Source: Schizochytrium sp. CCTCC M209059 (taxonomy: Eukaryota; Sar; Bigyra; Thraustochytrida; Thraustochytriidae). From it: a stretch of 64,000 nt of DNA. The notes beneath the pieces are model-generated. The model had not been told where the DNA came from. It did not search any database and saw only the letters and a list, made by a program, of their open reading frames with translations. Location: positions 192,092-256,091 of the forward strand of contig KN805401.1 in assembly GCA_000818945.1 (NCBI GenBank). Reading direction: 5' to 3'. How positions within the stretch are numbered: position 1 is the stretch's first letter; each line of letters starts with the position of its first letter. The position numbers and the translations under genes are program-made. Below are positions 63,757-64,000 of the stretch, piece after piece.

Positions 63757-64000
63757 AGTTGCGGTTTTGCTTCGGATGCTCGAGTTGAGAGTTTGCTGTG
63801 CTCGCCCCGCCGGTGCTTGCCTGCCGCCCGCTTCCTCCCGCCTGCTTTTCCCCTTTCCTTTTCCCAGCCCTCGCTCGTCCTGCCGAGTCTCGTCTTGCGT
63901 TAATTGTCTTTTCTTTTCCCATCCACCCTCACCTCGCGAACGAACTAACCAATTACCGAACGAACTAACTACCTACCCCCCGCGAGCGCGGCTCTGCTTT
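63661..64000. other. Upstream region of the Rieske gene to the window end
   Basis: 340 bp that should hold the 5' UTR and promoter. It starts with the CTG tract. Near the end (63946-63978) it has an ACGAACTAAC-type direct repeat. No coding or RNA feature was recognised. Confidence 0.5.
63690..63756. repeat. CTG trinucleotide tract 5' of the Rieske gene
   Basis: About 22 CTG units with two GTG-shift interruptions (single-base frame slips), read as CAG on the minus strand within 100 bp upstream of the Rieske ATG. It is probably in the 5' UTR. It is the same repeat class as the long tract at 53104. Confidence 0.9.

Overview
The window is nuclear DNA from a eukaryote, most likely a stramenopile protist of the thraustochytrid (labyrinthulomycete) type. 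This identification is an inference. It rests on very long uninterrupted reading frames with no visible introns, giant multidomain proteins, PT-rich extracellular stalks of the kind common in stramenopiles, long Asp and Ser homopolymer tracts, and families such as ANK-TIR, HECT, CNB and Rieske proteins in a compact layout. There are no operons, ribosome binding sites, phage or IS elements, and no CRISPR array.

Region 1 (1-21.5 kb) holds three paralogous giant genes for membrane proteins. The first is cut at its 5' end by the window edge (+), the second is on the minus strand (4496-11497), and the third is on the plus strand (14020-21459). They share TM/ectodomain modules with conserved cysteines, a block of many CxxCxCxxH-type units of about 630-750 residues, and a conserved C-terminal domain with an HDPxxDxL motif. 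The third also carries about 30 Trp-anchored 11-residue repeats. I cannot assign this family to anything described, and it is the best candidate for an undescribed system. The second and third genes diverge from a 2.5 kb spacer containing a pentanucleotide satellite and a 22-nt C run.

Region 2 (21.7-47.8 kb, all plus strand) holds a basic protein of unknown function, a giant TRIP12/UPL3-type HECT ubiquitin ligase with added RanBP2 zinc finger and SPRY domains, an ankyrin-TIR protein, a HEAT/appendage protein resembling TPLATE of the TSET complex, and a protein with about seven cyclic-nucleotide-binding folds.

Region 3 (48.2-64 kb, mixed strands) holds smaller, mostly metabolic genes: S-formylglutathione hydrolase (-), Got1 (+), a LOG-family phosphoribohydrolase (-), and a HEAT protein (+) whose N-terminus is encoded by a CAG tract of about 190 units. 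Three minus-strand genes follow: a 2-oxoglutarate/Fe(II) oxygenase, a double CoA-transferase III protein with one apparently inactive half, and a mitochondrial Rieske oxygenase of the choline/betaine/carnitine type. A link between the Rieske enzyme (demethylation can release formaldehyde) and S-formylglutathione hydrolase is possible but unproven.

Starts were set at in-frame ATG codons. Several frames stay open a little upstream only through GTG or TTG codons, and those extensions were not used.
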